From positions 161,445 to 225,444 of the forward strand of contig WRBV01000001.1 of assembly GCA_009784375.1 (NCBI GenBank): a stretch of DNA of 64,000 nucleotides. Direction: 5' to 3'. Origin of the DNA: Bacillota bacterium (GTDB taxonomy: Bacteria > Bacillota > Clostridia > Christensenellales > UBA1242). How positions within the stretch are numbered: the first letter of the stretch is position 1; the number at the start of each line of letters is the position of its first letter. The position numbers were made by a program, and so were the translations under genes. Below, piece after piece: positions 26,348 through 34,622 of this stretch. The notes under the pieces were generated by a model. The model was not told where the DNA came from and made no database searches. It saw only the letters and a list, made by a program, of their open reading frames with translations.

Positions 26348-26376
26348 AGTATATGCTATTTTTGCCAAAATGTCTA
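26348..26376 (-). promoter_or_regulatory. Promoter of the structured RNA
   Basis: Read on the minus strand, TAGACA (26371-26376) and TATACT (26348-26353) are 17 nt apart. This predicts a transcript start near 26341, just before the 5' strand of the closing helix. Confidence 0.65.
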
Positions 26377-26489
26377 CAGCAAACCGCCATTCTGGTCGGG
26401 GTTCGACGAAGTCGAGTTACGAAGTGAAGAATAAGTTATCAAATTCATCTCTCCGTTACGCCCTAAAGGGCTTCGGTCGAGATGGTTTA

Positions 26490-26774
26490 TTACTCTGGAT
26501 ACCTATGCAAATTTTTCTTATTTATAGGGTAGTCAGGAAAATCATCTCTTTTTAACTTTCGCCCCATTCGCGTTTCCAAACATTTTATACAAAGAAAATA
26601 ACCCTTAGATTCTGGGGTGCTTATATAATCATCTGGTTGTTCGGGACAATATTTTTTCCAAATTTCATTATGAACGGCATACCAATCAATATCGTCAATT
26701 CCTTGTTCTTCGACTTCTTTATCAGTATACATGGTTTCTTTTCCACAATCTATACAAGGGCAGCGTGGTTCCAA
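26490..26774 (-). CDS. Small zinc-ribbon-like protein
   Basis: The 94-aa product has two Cys pairs, CPCIDC (residues 5-10) and CIKC (about 62-65), spaced like a treble-clef or ribbon zinc site, with an acidic middle and a basic end (RKLKRDDFPDYP). The start is a TTG 5 nt after the stop of the upstream membrane-protein gene, with AAGGAG about 8 nt before it, so the genes are co-transcribed. It lies between that gene and the structured RNA. No family is recognised; an RNA- or protein-binding accessory role is a guess. Confidence 0.6.
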   Translation of the reverse strand: MEPRCPCIDCGKETMYTDKEVEEQGIDDIDWYAVHNEIWKKYCPEQPDDYISTPESKGYFLCIKCLETRMGRKLKRDDFPDYPINKKNLHRYPE

Positions 26775-26779
26775 TATTC

Positions 26780-27406
26780 CTATCTCCTTGTAAATAAACT
26801 AAGCATCCGCCCGACCGCGAATACAATTTTCGCGTTATTCTTAATCGCGATTTTCTTTGCGATAGATTTTACCATAACGGTTACCGCGGCAATACATGCG
26901 GTTACAAGTGCGATGATGAGTGCCTCTTGGAATGTGGTGTAATCTCCACCAACGATAATTATAAAGGCAAGAGACACACCAAGTGCACCCGATATAATAC
27001 CTGTAACGTCCCCAAGAACGTCGCTTAGGATACTTGAAACCTTGTCGCTGTTCTTTACAAGTTTGATACAGTTTTTTGCACCCCTTATCTTTCGACTTGC
27101 CATTGCGTTAAAATGTCCTAAATCGGCATAGGCTACGGCAACCGCCACAATATCTCCAAGGAAAGCGATTAGAATGAGAATGGCGATTAATACGATACAA
27201 ATTATGACGCTCGTGGTTTGCAGAAAAGCTTCGGCAACCAATCCAATGCTGAATGCAGTAGCAAACGTAAACAAAAAGATAAATACCCACCACCAAATCT
27301 TTTTTCTGTGGGCATTTTTTTTACGTTGTTTGGGTTCGTGTTTTTCTTGTATTTTTTGTTCTACGATTTCTTCTGTTTGTTCTGGTTTTGTATCATCATG
27401 TTCCAT
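26780..27406 (-). CDS. DUF21/CNNM-like membrane protein, candidate OapA
   Basis: The 208-aa product has a charged N-tail (1-36), then four hydrophobic helices (about 37-60, 66-90, 128-152 and 160-183). Between helices 2 and 3 the stretch AYADLGHFNAMASRKIRGAK, followed by LVKNSDKVSSILSDVLGDVT, follows the DUF21 pattern of CorB/CNNM proteins (small residue-rich helix, basic stretch, lysine-rich linker, helix with repeated I/L and G). OapA, the membrane partner of OLE RNA, is a small DUF21-like protein without CBS domains, which fits this length. It is followed by a zinc-ribbon gene and the structured RNA. A TTGCAA/TAATAT promoter ends 9 nt before the ATG. The OapA call depends on the RNA assignment. 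Confidence 0.6.
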   Translation of the reverse strand: MEHDDTKPEQTEEIVEQKIQEKHEPKQRKKNAHRKKIWWWVFIFLFTFATAFSIGLVAEAFLQTTSVIICIVLIAILILIAFLGDIVAVAVAYADLGHFNAMASRKIRGAKNCIKLVKNSDKVSSILSDVLGDVTGIISGALGVSLAFIIIVGGDYTTFQEALIIALVTACIAAVTVMVKSIAKKIAIKNNAKIVFAVGRMLSLFTRR

Positions 27407-27474
27407 TATGTATGGATATTAGCATAAATATCGAGATTTGCAAAGCAAGTAGGGTTGTATAAAACAACTTTATC

Positions 27475-27510
27475 CGTCATTGCTAGGAGTGCGGCGAAGA
27501 AGCAATGACG
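27475..27510. repeat. Short palindromic repeat related to the 12525 element
   Basis: CGTCATTGC (27475-27483) and GCAATGACG (27502-27510) are perfect inverted arms around TAGGAGTGCGGCGAAGAA. The left arm and loop resemble the ends of the 136-bp element at 12525-12660, so this looks like a solo or reduced copy. Confidence 0.65.
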
Positions 27511-27513
27511 CAC

Positions 27514-27939
27514 TTACTTCGCAAAGCGTGTATGCTTTACAACCCACTTTTTCATCCGTCGTGCAATCCATGCTGTGAACAGCGCAAAAACAAGTGCAGT
27601 AATTAATGGAAACAATGTTGTTCCAAGGATTGGAATGTCGCTGTCGCCGCCGATATAACTTCCGAATATGGCAAAAAATAATCCAATAGCAAGACCAATA
27701 ATCATAGGTCCGAAAATTATAAAAAATGCTTTGCGAAGAAACAGCGTTGTTGCACGCCCATAGAATTCAAGTTGTTTTCCTTCTATATATGTGTGCTTTG
27801 TAATCCATTTTTCACGATAACAAAGACCAAAAGGCATAAGCAATCCTGCCGAGAAGACGATTGATGCGATGTAAACGAAATTAACCCAAATCCACATCAT
27901 TAATCCACCTGTGAATCTGGAATCTTTTGTATAGCTCAT
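27514..27939 (-). CDS. DUF898/YjgN-like membrane protein
   Basis: The 141-aa product has an N-terminal helix pair, the signature CYREKWITKHTYIEGKQLEF (W...HT.I.G..L.F, as in DUF898 proteins), and two more helices (about 68-92 and 100-125) with a basic tail. It is much shorter than YjgN. On the minus strand TTGCTT, a 16-nt spacer and TAAAAT end 7 nt before the ATG, a leaderless start. Function is unknown. Confidence 0.6.
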   Translation of the reverse strand: MSYTKDSRFTGGLMMWIWVNFVYIASIVFSAGLLMPFGLCYREKWITKHTYIEGKQLEFYGRATTLFLRKAFFIIFGPMIIGLAIGLFFAIFGSYIGGDSDIPILGTTLFPLITALVFALFTAWIARRMKKWVVKHTRFAK

Positions 27940-28019
27940 ATGAGATATTTTACACTCTTTTCTAGAAAAAGCAAAAGCTTAATCTTGTATAAGATATTTT
28001 TGAATGCATATACTTGTTC

Positions 28020-28541
28020 ATGATGAAATCACTTTTAGTATCTATGTTAGGTGTGCTAGCCTTTACCACAGGGATGTTTGCAGGAGGCACTATGCAGATC
28101 AAAGACTACAACGTAGAATTTTCACAAGGTGGATGGTTTGGGCAAATGGACGAGAACTTTTCTATGGTTTTGAAAAGTCGTGCTGAGCTGGACAATTTTA
28201 TCAACCAAATCATGTCCGAGTACATGCGGGACGATGCAATCGTTCCAGAGGGGTACTGGACCCAGATGGAAAGCCAGGTCCGAGAATTCTATGCAAAATA
28301 CGATACCAAGTTCTTTGAACAAAATGATCTTGTTCTTGCACTTGTCGACCGTGGAAGTGGTTCGGTGAGATATGAACTTGGTGACCTTGCTATAGATGAT
28401 GGACATATCATCGCCAATGTGACTCGAATATCTGGAATGATTATGACTATGGACTATGTCGAGTGGGTAATGATGTTGGAAATAAACAAATCTTATAACA
28501 CGCAAGGTATCAATATAATCTTGGAAAGTAAAATTGTGTAA
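28020..28541 (+). CDS. Secreted PrcB-like domain protein
   Basis: The roughly 173-aa product has a signal peptide (MMKSLLVSMLGVLAFTTGMF) and an alpha/beta domain whose FFEQNDLVLALVDRGSGSVRY and later GHIIANVTRISG resemble the PrcB C-terminal domain. TTGTAT (27985-27990), an 18-nt spacer and TATACT (28009-28014) precede the ATG at 28020 by 5 nt. Upstream TTG at 28014 overlaps the -10 box. The family assignment is tentative. Confidence 0.6.
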   Translation: MMKSLLVSMLGVLAFTTGMFAGGTMQIKDYNVEFSQGGWFGQMDENFSMVLKSRAELDNFINQIMSEYMRDDAIVPEGYWTQMESQVREFYAKYDTKFFEQNDLVLALVDRGSGSVRYELGDLAIDDGHIIANVTRISGMIMTMDYVEWVMMLEINKSYNTQGINIILESKIV

Positions 28542-28611
28542 AGTAAAACTTGACTCGTTAGCAAGGAATACTGGTATTCCGACCTGTGGACTTTGATTGT
28601 AATATAGTGAT

Positions 28612-28860
28612 ATGAAAAAAGTAGTAACACATGCCGAAACATATGATGCAAAAATTACAAATGAAATGCGTGAAATTTTATGTGTAACTGTTGAAAAGAC
28701 ATGCGAATTAATCCAAGAAATCTGTGTCGAGGGTTTCGATATAATGGAGACACTAAATCGTTTTGATAAAAGAGAAGCAAAGGCTATAATCGAGTCTGCA
28801 ACCAGACAAGTGTCCGATTACATGAAAAGTGAACTTGGAGGTTCGTTCGAAAAAAAATAA
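28612..28860 (+). CDS. Small helical protein of unknown function
   Basis: The 82-aa protein is predicted all-helical (ETYDAKITNEMREILCVTVEKT and so on), soluble and mildly acidic. TAATAT at 28600-28605 ends 6 nt before the ATG, although its -35 box is poor. A clear terminator follows. No family is recognised. Confidence 0.6.
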   Translation: MKKVVTHAETYDAKITNEMREILCVTVEKTCELIQEICVEGFDIMETLNRFDKREAKAIIESATRQVSDYMKSELGGSFEKK

Positions 28861-28882
28861 TAAAAGCCGACATGGCTTTTTA
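28861..28882 (+). terminator. Intrinsic terminator
   Basis: AAAAGCC (28862-28868) pairs with GGCTTTT (28874-28880) and ends in a T-rich run. Confidence 0.8.
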
Positions 28883-28903
28883 TAATTAAAAGGGTTTTTA
28901 AAA

Positions 28904-29512
28904 ATGAAATTACGAAATCAGAAAATAATCGTAATTGACGGAATGAGCGGATCGGGCAAAACAACAGCGGCGAATATTATTGCAAAAAGGTTGGACGGCG
29001 TTGTAATTGGCGGTGACAGATTTTTATTAAAATCCGTCGTAAGTCCGGAAAAGCGAAAAACGGTAAAAAACATGTTTGGTGGTTATCCAAAGGAAGGCGA
29101 GAGTGGTATTGAATATTTAGAACGTTGTTATCCAATCGCAACAGTAGAACAAGAGCGAGCATTGTTTAACGAATTAAGACAAGATGTCGAGAGGCAGATA
29201 TTGGAAGTCATAAAGAGCACCAATCAAATTGATAATTTATTTATTGTGGATTGGATGACATCAAATAAATTTGAACAAGTTTGGGATAGTGCAGACTATA
29301 GAATCATGGTTGATTCGAATCCAGAAGAACTTGCACATCGTCTTGTTGAACGCTTGAAGCTGTTGACATATTACCAAGAAGGTATTGTAGATATAAGAGA
29401 GCAAGCATTTAGACCATTATTGGCGGATGTGCAAGGGGTAGATTTTAACCCACATAATAATTACGACGTGGAGTTTGTTAAAAATATTTGGAATATGTCG
29501 TTGTCTATGTAG
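28904..29512 (+). CDS. P-loop kinase-like protein
   Basis: The 202-aa product begins with a strand and Walker A loop IIVIDGMSGSGKTTAANII (GxxGxGKT at about 14-21), then GGDRFLL and a later IVDWMTSNKFEQVWDSADYR, the plan of nucleoside or CoA-precursor kinases of the P-loop family (dephospho-CoA kinase- or uridine kinase-like). The LID arginines typical of CoaE are not clear, so no substrate is assigned. An AAGGG lies 9 nt before the ATG. It ends directly against the convergent lysR stop. Confidence 0.65.
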   Translation: MKLRNQKIIVIDGMSGSGKTTAANIIAKRLDGVVIGGDRFLLKSVVSPEKRKTVKNMFGGYPKEGESGIEYLERCYPIATVEQERALFNELRQDVERQILEVIKSTNQIDNLFIVDWMTSNKFEQVWDSADYRIMVDSNPEELAHRLVERLKLLTYYQEGIVDIREQAFRPLLADVQGVDFNPHNNYDVEFVKNIWNMSLSM

Positions 29513-30397
29513 CTAAAACTTTTCTTTACAAAACTTTATTAAACCTTCAAGAAACATATTGGCGGCTTTGGTTAGATATTCTTTGTTATGTGCGCAAACA
29601 ATTTTTATACCAAGCAGCTCGACTCCATCAAGTTTTAATAGCACAACATCATTATTGTTGTTAAATTCATAAAAACTTTCTTCGAAAAAATATCCAATGC
29701 CAAGATCCTCTTTTACAAATTCAAAAACAGTATCGGATGATGCCGTTTCTATGTGTGGCTTGAAATCCAAACCAGTTGCGGATTGTGCCCAATGAACAAA
29801 TTCTCTATGAATGATAAGTGGCAGGTTTAATAAATCCGTTGGCTTGATAACATCGGTCAGGCTATTTTTCCTTAAAAATTTCTTTGACGCAATAAGGATT
29901 GGAGCTCCTCTAAAGAGTGTTGTTTTATCGAAATTGTAACCATGGAAAACTGTATCGACGTTAAAGGCGAAATCTATTTTATTTTGTTCCAATAATTCAA
30001 CATTCCCACGGTGGAATTCGAATCGTACATTGGGGTAAGTTTTGCAAAATTCCATTATATAATCGCGCAGATCGGCACGTACAAGAGTAGGCGGGATAGA
30101 TAACCGAATTAAACCGTGGCTGTCTTTTGTGAATTCTTGTATGTTTGATTCGCCGTCTGTGATTGACTTGTGTGCGTCTTTTATGGATTCGTATAATGTT
30201 ATGGCATCACTTGTTGGTTCAACGCCTTTTGAATGACCCACAAATAATTTTGTACCAAGTTGCCGTTCAAGTTCTTTTATATTTTGACCGATTGCAGAAC
30301 GGGTGACGTTCAAGATCTCTGCCGCACGTTGAAGGTTCTTTGTTTCGAATACGGCGATAAATGCACGGTACAAATTCCAGTTTGTGTTTGAATTCAT
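29513..30397 (-). CDS. LysR-family transcriptional regulator
   Basis: The 294-aa product has an N-terminal winged helix-turn-helix (about 8-66; LQRAAEILNVTRSAIGQNIKE is the recognition region) and a two-lobed effector-binding domain (about 93-290). TTGACT (30426-30431), a 17-nt spacer and TATAAT (30403-30408) end 5 nt before the ATG, so it is leaderless. A perfect inverted repeat (30434-30456) directly abuts the -35 box and is the probable autoregulatory and divergent operator. The effector is unknown; the regulated neighbour could be the collagen-like gene or genes elsewhere. Confidence 0.88.
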   Translation of the reverse strand: MNSNTNWNLYRAFIAVFETKNLQRAAEILNVTRSAIGQNIKELERQLGTKLFVGHSKGVEPTSDAITLYESIKDAHKSITDGESNIQEFTKDSHGLIRLSIPPTLVRADLRDYIMEFCKTYPNVRFEFHRGNVELLEQNKIDFAFNVDTVFHGYNFDKTTLFRGAPILIASKKFLRKNSLTDVIKPTDLLNLPLIIHREFVHWAQSATGLDFKPHIETASSDTVFEFVKEDLGIGYFFEESFYEFNNNNDVVLLKLDGVELLGIKIVCAHNKEYLTKAANMFLEGLIKFCKEKF

Positions 30398-30433
30398 ATC
30401 GAATTATAACAAAAACATATGCCGAAGTCAATA

Positions 30434-30456
30434 TGTGTCAAGAAATACTTGACACA
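30434..30456. promoter_or_regulatory. Palindromic operator upstream of lysR
   Basis: TGTGTCAAG (30434-30442) and CTTGACACA (30448-30456) are perfect 9-bp arms with a 5-bp centre. The site lies 2 bp beyond the lysR -35 box (30426-30431) in the divergent interval to the collagen-like gene. Dyads of this size next to a lysR gene are usual LysR sites. Confidence 0.65.
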
Positions 30457-30561
30457 CAATCGGTTCGAAACAAAAACAAGATGGCTGAATATCATGAAGT
30501 AGCTGTCAATGACAGAAAACTTATTTTGAAAGACTAGAGAAGTCAACTAAGGAGGCAAAAT

Positions 30562-31017
30562 ATGCACAACTTTTTTTGCAGACCGCAAGGCGGATGTAAC
30601 TGTGAACGCGAAGAACATGAAAGACCAGAACACAACCACGGTTGTTGTCGAGTAGGTCCACGTGGACCACAGGGTCCAGCTGGACCAGAGGGTCCACAAG
30701 GATGCCCAGGTCGCCCAGGCAGAGATGGTTCAAGAGGTGAGCGTGGAGAACGTGGTGAAACAGGTCCACGCGGACACAGAGGTGAAACAGGAACAGCAGG
30801 TGCGCGCGGTGAAAGGGGAGAAAGAGGAGAGCGCGGTCACAGAGGTCCACAGGGAGAACGTGGTGAAGATGGAACTTGTGACGTGTGCGAGTTCGCAAGA
30901 CAAATCATGGAAATGTGTGAAAGAGGTGGAGAACGTCCAAACAACCGTCCACCATTCCGAGGTCCAGGTCCACGTAACCTTGACGAGAATATTGAGAATG
31001 TTGAAACTGAAGAATAA
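30562..31017 (+). CDS. Collagen-like repeat protein
   Basis: The 151-aa product has a Cys-rich head (residues 6-30; CNCEREEHE and GCCRV), then about 24 G-x-y triplets (roughly 32-105, e.g. [16 protein letters not shown]) that form a collagen triple helix, and a C-terminal tail with CDVCEFARQ. Glu and Arg at y and x positions stabilise bacterial collagens. There is no signal peptide, as in spore-surface proteins such as BclA or clostridial exosporium proteins. CTAAGGAGG lies 7 nt before the ATG, and a terminator follows. Confidence 0.85.
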   Translation: MHNFFCRPQGGCNCEREEHERPEHNHGCCRVGPRGPQGPAGPEGPQGCPGRPGRDGSRGERGERGETGPRGHRGETGTAGARGERGERGERGHRGPQGERGEDGTCDVCEFARQIMEMCERGGERPNNRPPFRGPGPRNLDENIENVETEE

Positions 31018-31032
31018 TTATTGTTTAGTAAT

Positions 31033-31055
31033 AAAAACCGCCATCGGCGGTTTTT
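31033..31055 (+). terminator. Terminator shared by the collagen-like gene and yaaT
   Basis: AAAAACCGCC pairs with GGCGGTTTTT around an ATC loop between convergent genes. Confidence 0.85.
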
Positions 31056-31057
31056 AT

Positions 31058-31864
31058 TTACTTTTTACATCCTTTGCAATTAATATCACATAGCTTGTAT
31101 GTACCATATTTTGTAGTATCTCCACTTTGGAATTTGACATTAACTTTTTCGGTTAACATATTGTTACCTTGGGCAATTCCTTTGCCGTCTGGGGTATTTA
31201 CCTCTTGTCCGTACTTTGGCATCTTTTCACCCATTTCTACGTAATGAGCATTTTCATATGCAAGACAACAAAGCAATCGACCACACATTCCGTTTATTTT
31301 TTGTGGATTAAGACTTAGGTTTTGGTTCTTTGCCATTTTAATTGTTACATTCTCGAAGTCTTCTTTATATCGGACACAGCAACAAACTTGACCACATGGT
31401 CCCATTGCACCCGCTAACTTTACTTCGTCACGCGCGCCAATTTGTCGCAGTTCAATTCGTGCCTTTAATGCGAACGCAAGATCACGCACAAGTTCGCGGA
31501 AATCAATACGACCTGGTGACGAAAATTGCAATATTACCTTTCCGCCATCCAATGTATAATATGCTGACAAAAATTTCATATCAAGTTTCCCAGTCTCAGC
31601 CTTTTCTTGTGAAACCCTGAGTGCAGTCTTGGCATCAAGCTTTAACTTTTCAATTACTTTTTCGTCTGTCGAATTCGCAACTCGGATTATATTTGCAAAT
31701 TTATCTGTCTTGCCACAATCGCCGACGGGCGTTGCAACAACACCCCATTCGGCACCGTTGGGGCTTTCGGTTATTACTATGTCGCCGACATTTAATTCCA
31801 AATCTGTGGCAAACTTCTGCGCAGGATTTATGTCGCCTATTTTTATTGATACAACTTTGTTCAT
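31058..31864 (-). CDS. yaaT: PSP1-domain protein, YaaT/RicT-like
   Basis: YaaT (RicT) forms the Fe-S-containing Ric complex with YlbF and YmcA, acting in RNA processing and sporulation phosphorelay in Bacillus. The 268-aa product carries the PSP1 domain with its conserved GARDEVKLAGAMGPCGQVCC and the Cys-rich NGMCGRLLCCLAYE segment; further Cys are in CDINCKGCKK at the end. It lies immediately downstream of holB, the same order as in Bacillus (holB-yaaT). Start at the ATG at 31864; the promoter is unclear and it may be read from holB. Confidence 0.88.
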   Translation of the reverse strand: MNKVVSIKIGDINPAQKFATDLELNVGDIVITESPNGAEWGVVATPVGDCGKTDKFANIIRVANSTDEKVIEKLKLDAKTALRVSQEKAETGKLDMKFLSAYYTLDGGKVILQFSSPGRIDFRELVRDLAFALKARIELRQIGARDEVKLAGAMGPCGQVCCCVRYKEDFENVTIKMAKNQNLSLNPQKINGMCGRLLCCLAYENAHYVEMGEKMPKYGQEVNTPDGKGIAQGNNMLTEKVNVKFQSGDTTKYGTYKLCDINCKGCKK

Positions 31865-32006
31865 AGGGTTAAGAGTAGCATATCAAGAAGATAAAAGCAA
31901 ATTTCTTATATTCATTCAGTTTTTGTCTTTTAATGACGGTGGTTTAGGTACGGTTCGCAATGACGACTTTTGTGGTTAAAGATATGCAAACAACATAAAG
32001 TTGCAA

Positions 32007-32741
32007 TCAATGAAACAACTCTATCACCAACAAATCAAACGCATTCGAATAATTACAATTTGCCATAACATTTCGATTGATATCGGATAACACTTTTAAA
32101 AGTCCGTACGCCTTTTTAACGGGTAGACTCTTGTCATGCAGAGCATCCTTTATAATTTTATGAAGTGCAATCATAGTTACTTCGAAATTTTCTTTTGCAG
32201 ACAACAATGGTATATATAGTAGTGCTTCATCCAATGCTTTGCATTTAATTAATTGTTCGGCGTATTCAAATATTTTTGCCGAATCCTTGTTTTGTTCGAT
32301 TAATTGTTTATTGTATAAAGACCCATCAAGAAGCGTTGGAATATTTATAATAACACAACGACTTTTAATAGTTGCAAGGACACGTTCTGGATTAGATGCA
32401 AGTAACAAGAATACGGTGTCATCGCGAACGTCTTCTAGTGATTTTAATATTTTATTTTGTGCCTGGATTGTCATTAATGCGACATCGGTTACAATCATTA
32501 ATTTTTTGTTTCCCACACTTGCATATTGAACCTTGTTACAAAAGTCTAATGTTTGTTCAACGGTGATTGATTTCGCGTCGTCTTTTGTAGAGAGCCAAAA
32601 AACATCCGCGATCTTGAAATGGGTTGCGAACCATTTGGCAATCTCGTTCAAATGAATAGTATCGACCGAGAGCAAAAGATAACTTTGACGTAGTGAATCG
32701 TTTTTAAAGTCGCGTGCAAGCGTTTCGTTTGTAAATTGCAT
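32007..32741 (-). CDS. holB: DNA polymerase III delta' subunit
   Basis: HolB is the stator of the clamp loader. The 244-aa product has the DnaX-like core, with QNKILKSLEDVRDDTVFLLL (family pattern N-x-L-L-K-x-L-E-E-P) near residue 95 and ATIKSRCVII (sensor 1 SRC) near 125. The N-terminal P-loop is absent, as in many delta' proteins, and the product is shorter than the usual 320 aa. yaaT follows. Its start is divergent from the 32765 kinase-like gene with 23 bp between them. Confidence 0.85.
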   Translation of the reverse strand: MQFTNETLARDFKNDSLRQSYLLLSVDTIHLNEIAKWFATHFKIADVFWLSTKDDAKSITVEQTLDFCNKVQYASVGNKKLMIVTDVALMTIQAQNKILKSLEDVRDDTVFLLLASNPERVLATIKSRCVIINIPTLLDGSLYNKQLIEQNKDSAKIFEYAEQLIKCKALDEALLYIPLLSAKENFEVTMIALHKIIKDALHDKSLPVKKAYGLLKVLSDINRNVMANCNYSNAFDLLVIELFH

Positions 32742-32764
32742 ATCACTATGGTAACATAAGGCAA

Positions 32765-33319
32765 GTGGGTAAACAAGAAAAAAGAAACGCAGTAATTGTA
32801 ATCAATGGTCGAGGTGGGGTCGGAAAAAACAGCCTTACCGAATATGTGTCAAATTATTTTGATGTTCGCAACGTATCCTCGATTACACCAATTAAAAACA
32901 TAGCGGCAAGTCATGGTTGGGATTGTGAAAAGGATGAAAAAGGCAGGCAACTTCTTGCCGATTTAAAGACGGCATTTATGAGATACAATGATTTACCATT
33001 TCAATATCTTTTGAATGAACATAAAAAGTTTATTGCGGTAGAACAGGATGTCATGTTTGTACATATTCGTGAGGCCGAAGAAATAGCAAAGTTCAGGGCG
33101 GCAATCCCATGTAGAACAGTTCTTGTAATAAGAGACACAGGCAGAGGCGAAAACAATATAGACACAAGTGAAGATACGATGTTTGATTATAAATATGATT
33201 ACATATTTGATAATTCCGAACCTCTTGAAAAAACTGGACCAAGGTTTTTAAAATTAATAAAAGAGGTTATGAAATCGGGAACCGATTTACCATTACTTGC
33301 AAATATAGAAACTAAATAG
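32765..33319 (+). CDS. P-loop nucleotide kinase-like protein
   Basis: The 184-aa product begins KRNAVIVINGRGGVGKNSL, a Walker A loop GRGGVGKNS in which the usual final Thr/Ser-Thr is Asn-Ser, then a helical LID-like region (RDTGRGENN) and DYKYDYIFDNSEPLEK. The plan fits small NMP-kinase-like proteins; the substrate is unknown. TTGTAA, a 17-nt spacer and TAACAT (32752-32757) precede the GTG start by 7 nt. spmA follows after 25 nt and may share this transcript. Confidence 0.65.
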   Translation: MGKQEKRNAVIVINGRGGVGKNSLTEYVSNYFDVRNVSSITPIKNIAASHGWDCEKDEKGRQLLADLKTAFMRYNDLPFQYLLNEHKKFIAVEQDVMFVHIREAEEIAKFRAAIPCRTVLVIRDTGRGENNIDTSEDTMFDYKYDYIFDNSEPLEKTGPRFLKLIKEVMKSGTDLPLLANIETK

Positions 33320-33344
33320 TCATTGACTTCTCATATACATTGGA

Positions 33345-33968
33345 ATGTCAATTCTGTTTGCCATTATGGTGGTGGCTTCTCTTGTAATGCTTACGGTAAC
33401 CAACCCGGGTGGCATTTTAACCACGTCATTGGGGGCGGCTGCAACTGGGGTGCAATTATCAATCCAGCTTGCCGCAATTTATATTTTTTGGATGGGTGTA
33501 ATCCAAATAGCAATTGATAGTGGATTGATTGCAAAACTTGCCAAGCTGATGCGACCGATAATCAAATGGTTGTTTGGCGAACAAAAAGAAGAGGTCAACG
33601 AATTACTTGCAACCAATATAAGTGCCAACATGATAGGTGCAGGAAACGCAGCAACGCCAGCCGCAATAGATGCAATAGAAAAGATGGCGGAACCCGAACA
33701 GAAAAAAGCAAGCCCAGCAATGATAATGCTGTTTGTCATATCTGCGACAAGTATGCAAATCTTACCAACTACGATACTTGGAATTTTAGAGCGGCATGGT
33801 GTCGAGAATTCTTCCTTTATTATATGGCCAACTTTTTTTGTGAGTACGGTTACAACATTGCTTGGTGTAATTCTTATAAAGATTTTCTCGCGCAATAAAA
33901 AGAAAAAAGTTGTCGATGAAAAGCCTTCTGAAAAAGAGGAGGGTTCATCATGTTCACCGTATTCATAA
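33345..33968 (+). CDS. spmA: Spore maturation protein A
   Basis: SpmA and SpmB are needed for normal spore core dehydration. The 207-aa product is a nucleoside-recognition-domain membrane protein with helices near 1-20, 38-60, 90-115 and 135-180, and the conserved ATNISANMIGAGNAATPAAI. spmB overlaps its end by 19 nt, so the pair is co-translated. The hydrophilic tail (about 185-207) is rich in Lys and Glu. Confidence 0.88.
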   Translation: MSILFAIMVVASLVMLTVTNPGGILTTSLGAAATGVQLSIQLAAIYIFWMGVIQIAIDSGLIAKLAKLMRPIIKWLFGEQKEEVNELLATNISANMIGAGNAATPAAIDAIEKMAEPEQKKASPAMIMLFVISATSMQILPTTILGILERHGVENSSFIIWPTFFVSTVTTLLGVILIKIFSRNKKKKVVDEKPSEKEEGSSCSPYS

Positions 33969-34465
33969 TCCCAGCATTCATTCTCGGAATTTTTATTTAT
34001 GCTCTGTTTAAAAAAGTAAATACGTATCAATCTTTCGTAAAAGGTGCAAAAGCAGCGATAAAGTTAACGATAGATATATTGCCGTTCATTGCTACTATAT
34101 TAATTGCAATTCAATTATTTTCGGCAAGCGGTCTTTTGGATGTGCTTGCGTGGGTAACCCGACCTGTATTTGATTTATTTGGAATACCGCACGAGTTGAC
34201 GCCGTTTATTATATTAAAGCCATTCTCGGGTGGTGGGTCGATTGCATTGTTCGAGCAAATCGTAATAGACTATGGTCCCGATTCCTATATAACACGTGTT
34301 GCAAGTGTCATTGCGGGTTCAAGTGAAACGGTCTTTTATATAAGTGCGATATACTTTTCCAAGACAAAGATAAAGAATCTGAGTTACGCGATACCTGTTG
34401 CTTTGTTGTGTATATTCCTGGCTGCCGTGCTTGGGGCGCTAATGGTGCGATGGATGATGCTGTAG
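33950..34465 (+). CDS. spmB: Spore maturation protein B
   Basis: The 171-aa product has about four helices and the SpmB pattern FIILKPFSGGGSIALFEQ followed by SVIAGSSETVFYISAIYFS. It pairs with SpmA, whose gene it overlaps; GAGGAGG inside spmA is its ribosome-binding site. Length is normal for SpmB. Confidence 0.9.
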   Translation: MFTVFIIPAFILGIFIYALFKKVNTYQSFVKGAKAAIKLTIDILPFIATILIAIQLFSASGLLDVLAWVTRPVFDLFGIPHELTPFIILKPFSGGGSIALFEQIVIDYGPDSYITRVASVIAGSSETVFYISAIYFSKTKIKNLSYAIPVALLCIFLAAVLGALMVRWMML

Positions 34466-34528
34466 ATGAAAGTTCTTGCTGTTCAATAATCATAATGACG
34501 CATACATGTTACATATTGCATAAAAAAG

Positions 34529-34557
34529 TTGACAAAAACCTAACCAAGTTTTATGAT
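34529..34557 (+). promoter_or_regulatory. Promoter of the DUF4234 gene
   Basis: TTGACA (34529-34534) and TATGAT (34552-34557) are 17 nt apart. A leader of about 60 nt with AAAGGAG precedes the ATG at 34623. Confidence 0.75.
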
Positions 34558-34622
34558 GTAGGCATATAAGCAATATAATTTACAATATTGCATATAAATA
34601 AGAACAAAAGGAGAAAAATAAA

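Noticed and set aside
25492..26555. Short ORFs in the structured-RNA region (both strands)
   Set aside because: They are short, overlapping and poor in coding signal; they track hairpins and the terminator.
30521..30898. Minus-strand ORF opposite the collagen-like gene
   Set aside because: It is the shadow of G-x-y triplets and has no start signals.
33323..33898. Plus-strand ORFs overlapping spmA in another frame
   Set aside because: spmA has clear family features; these are frame shadows.
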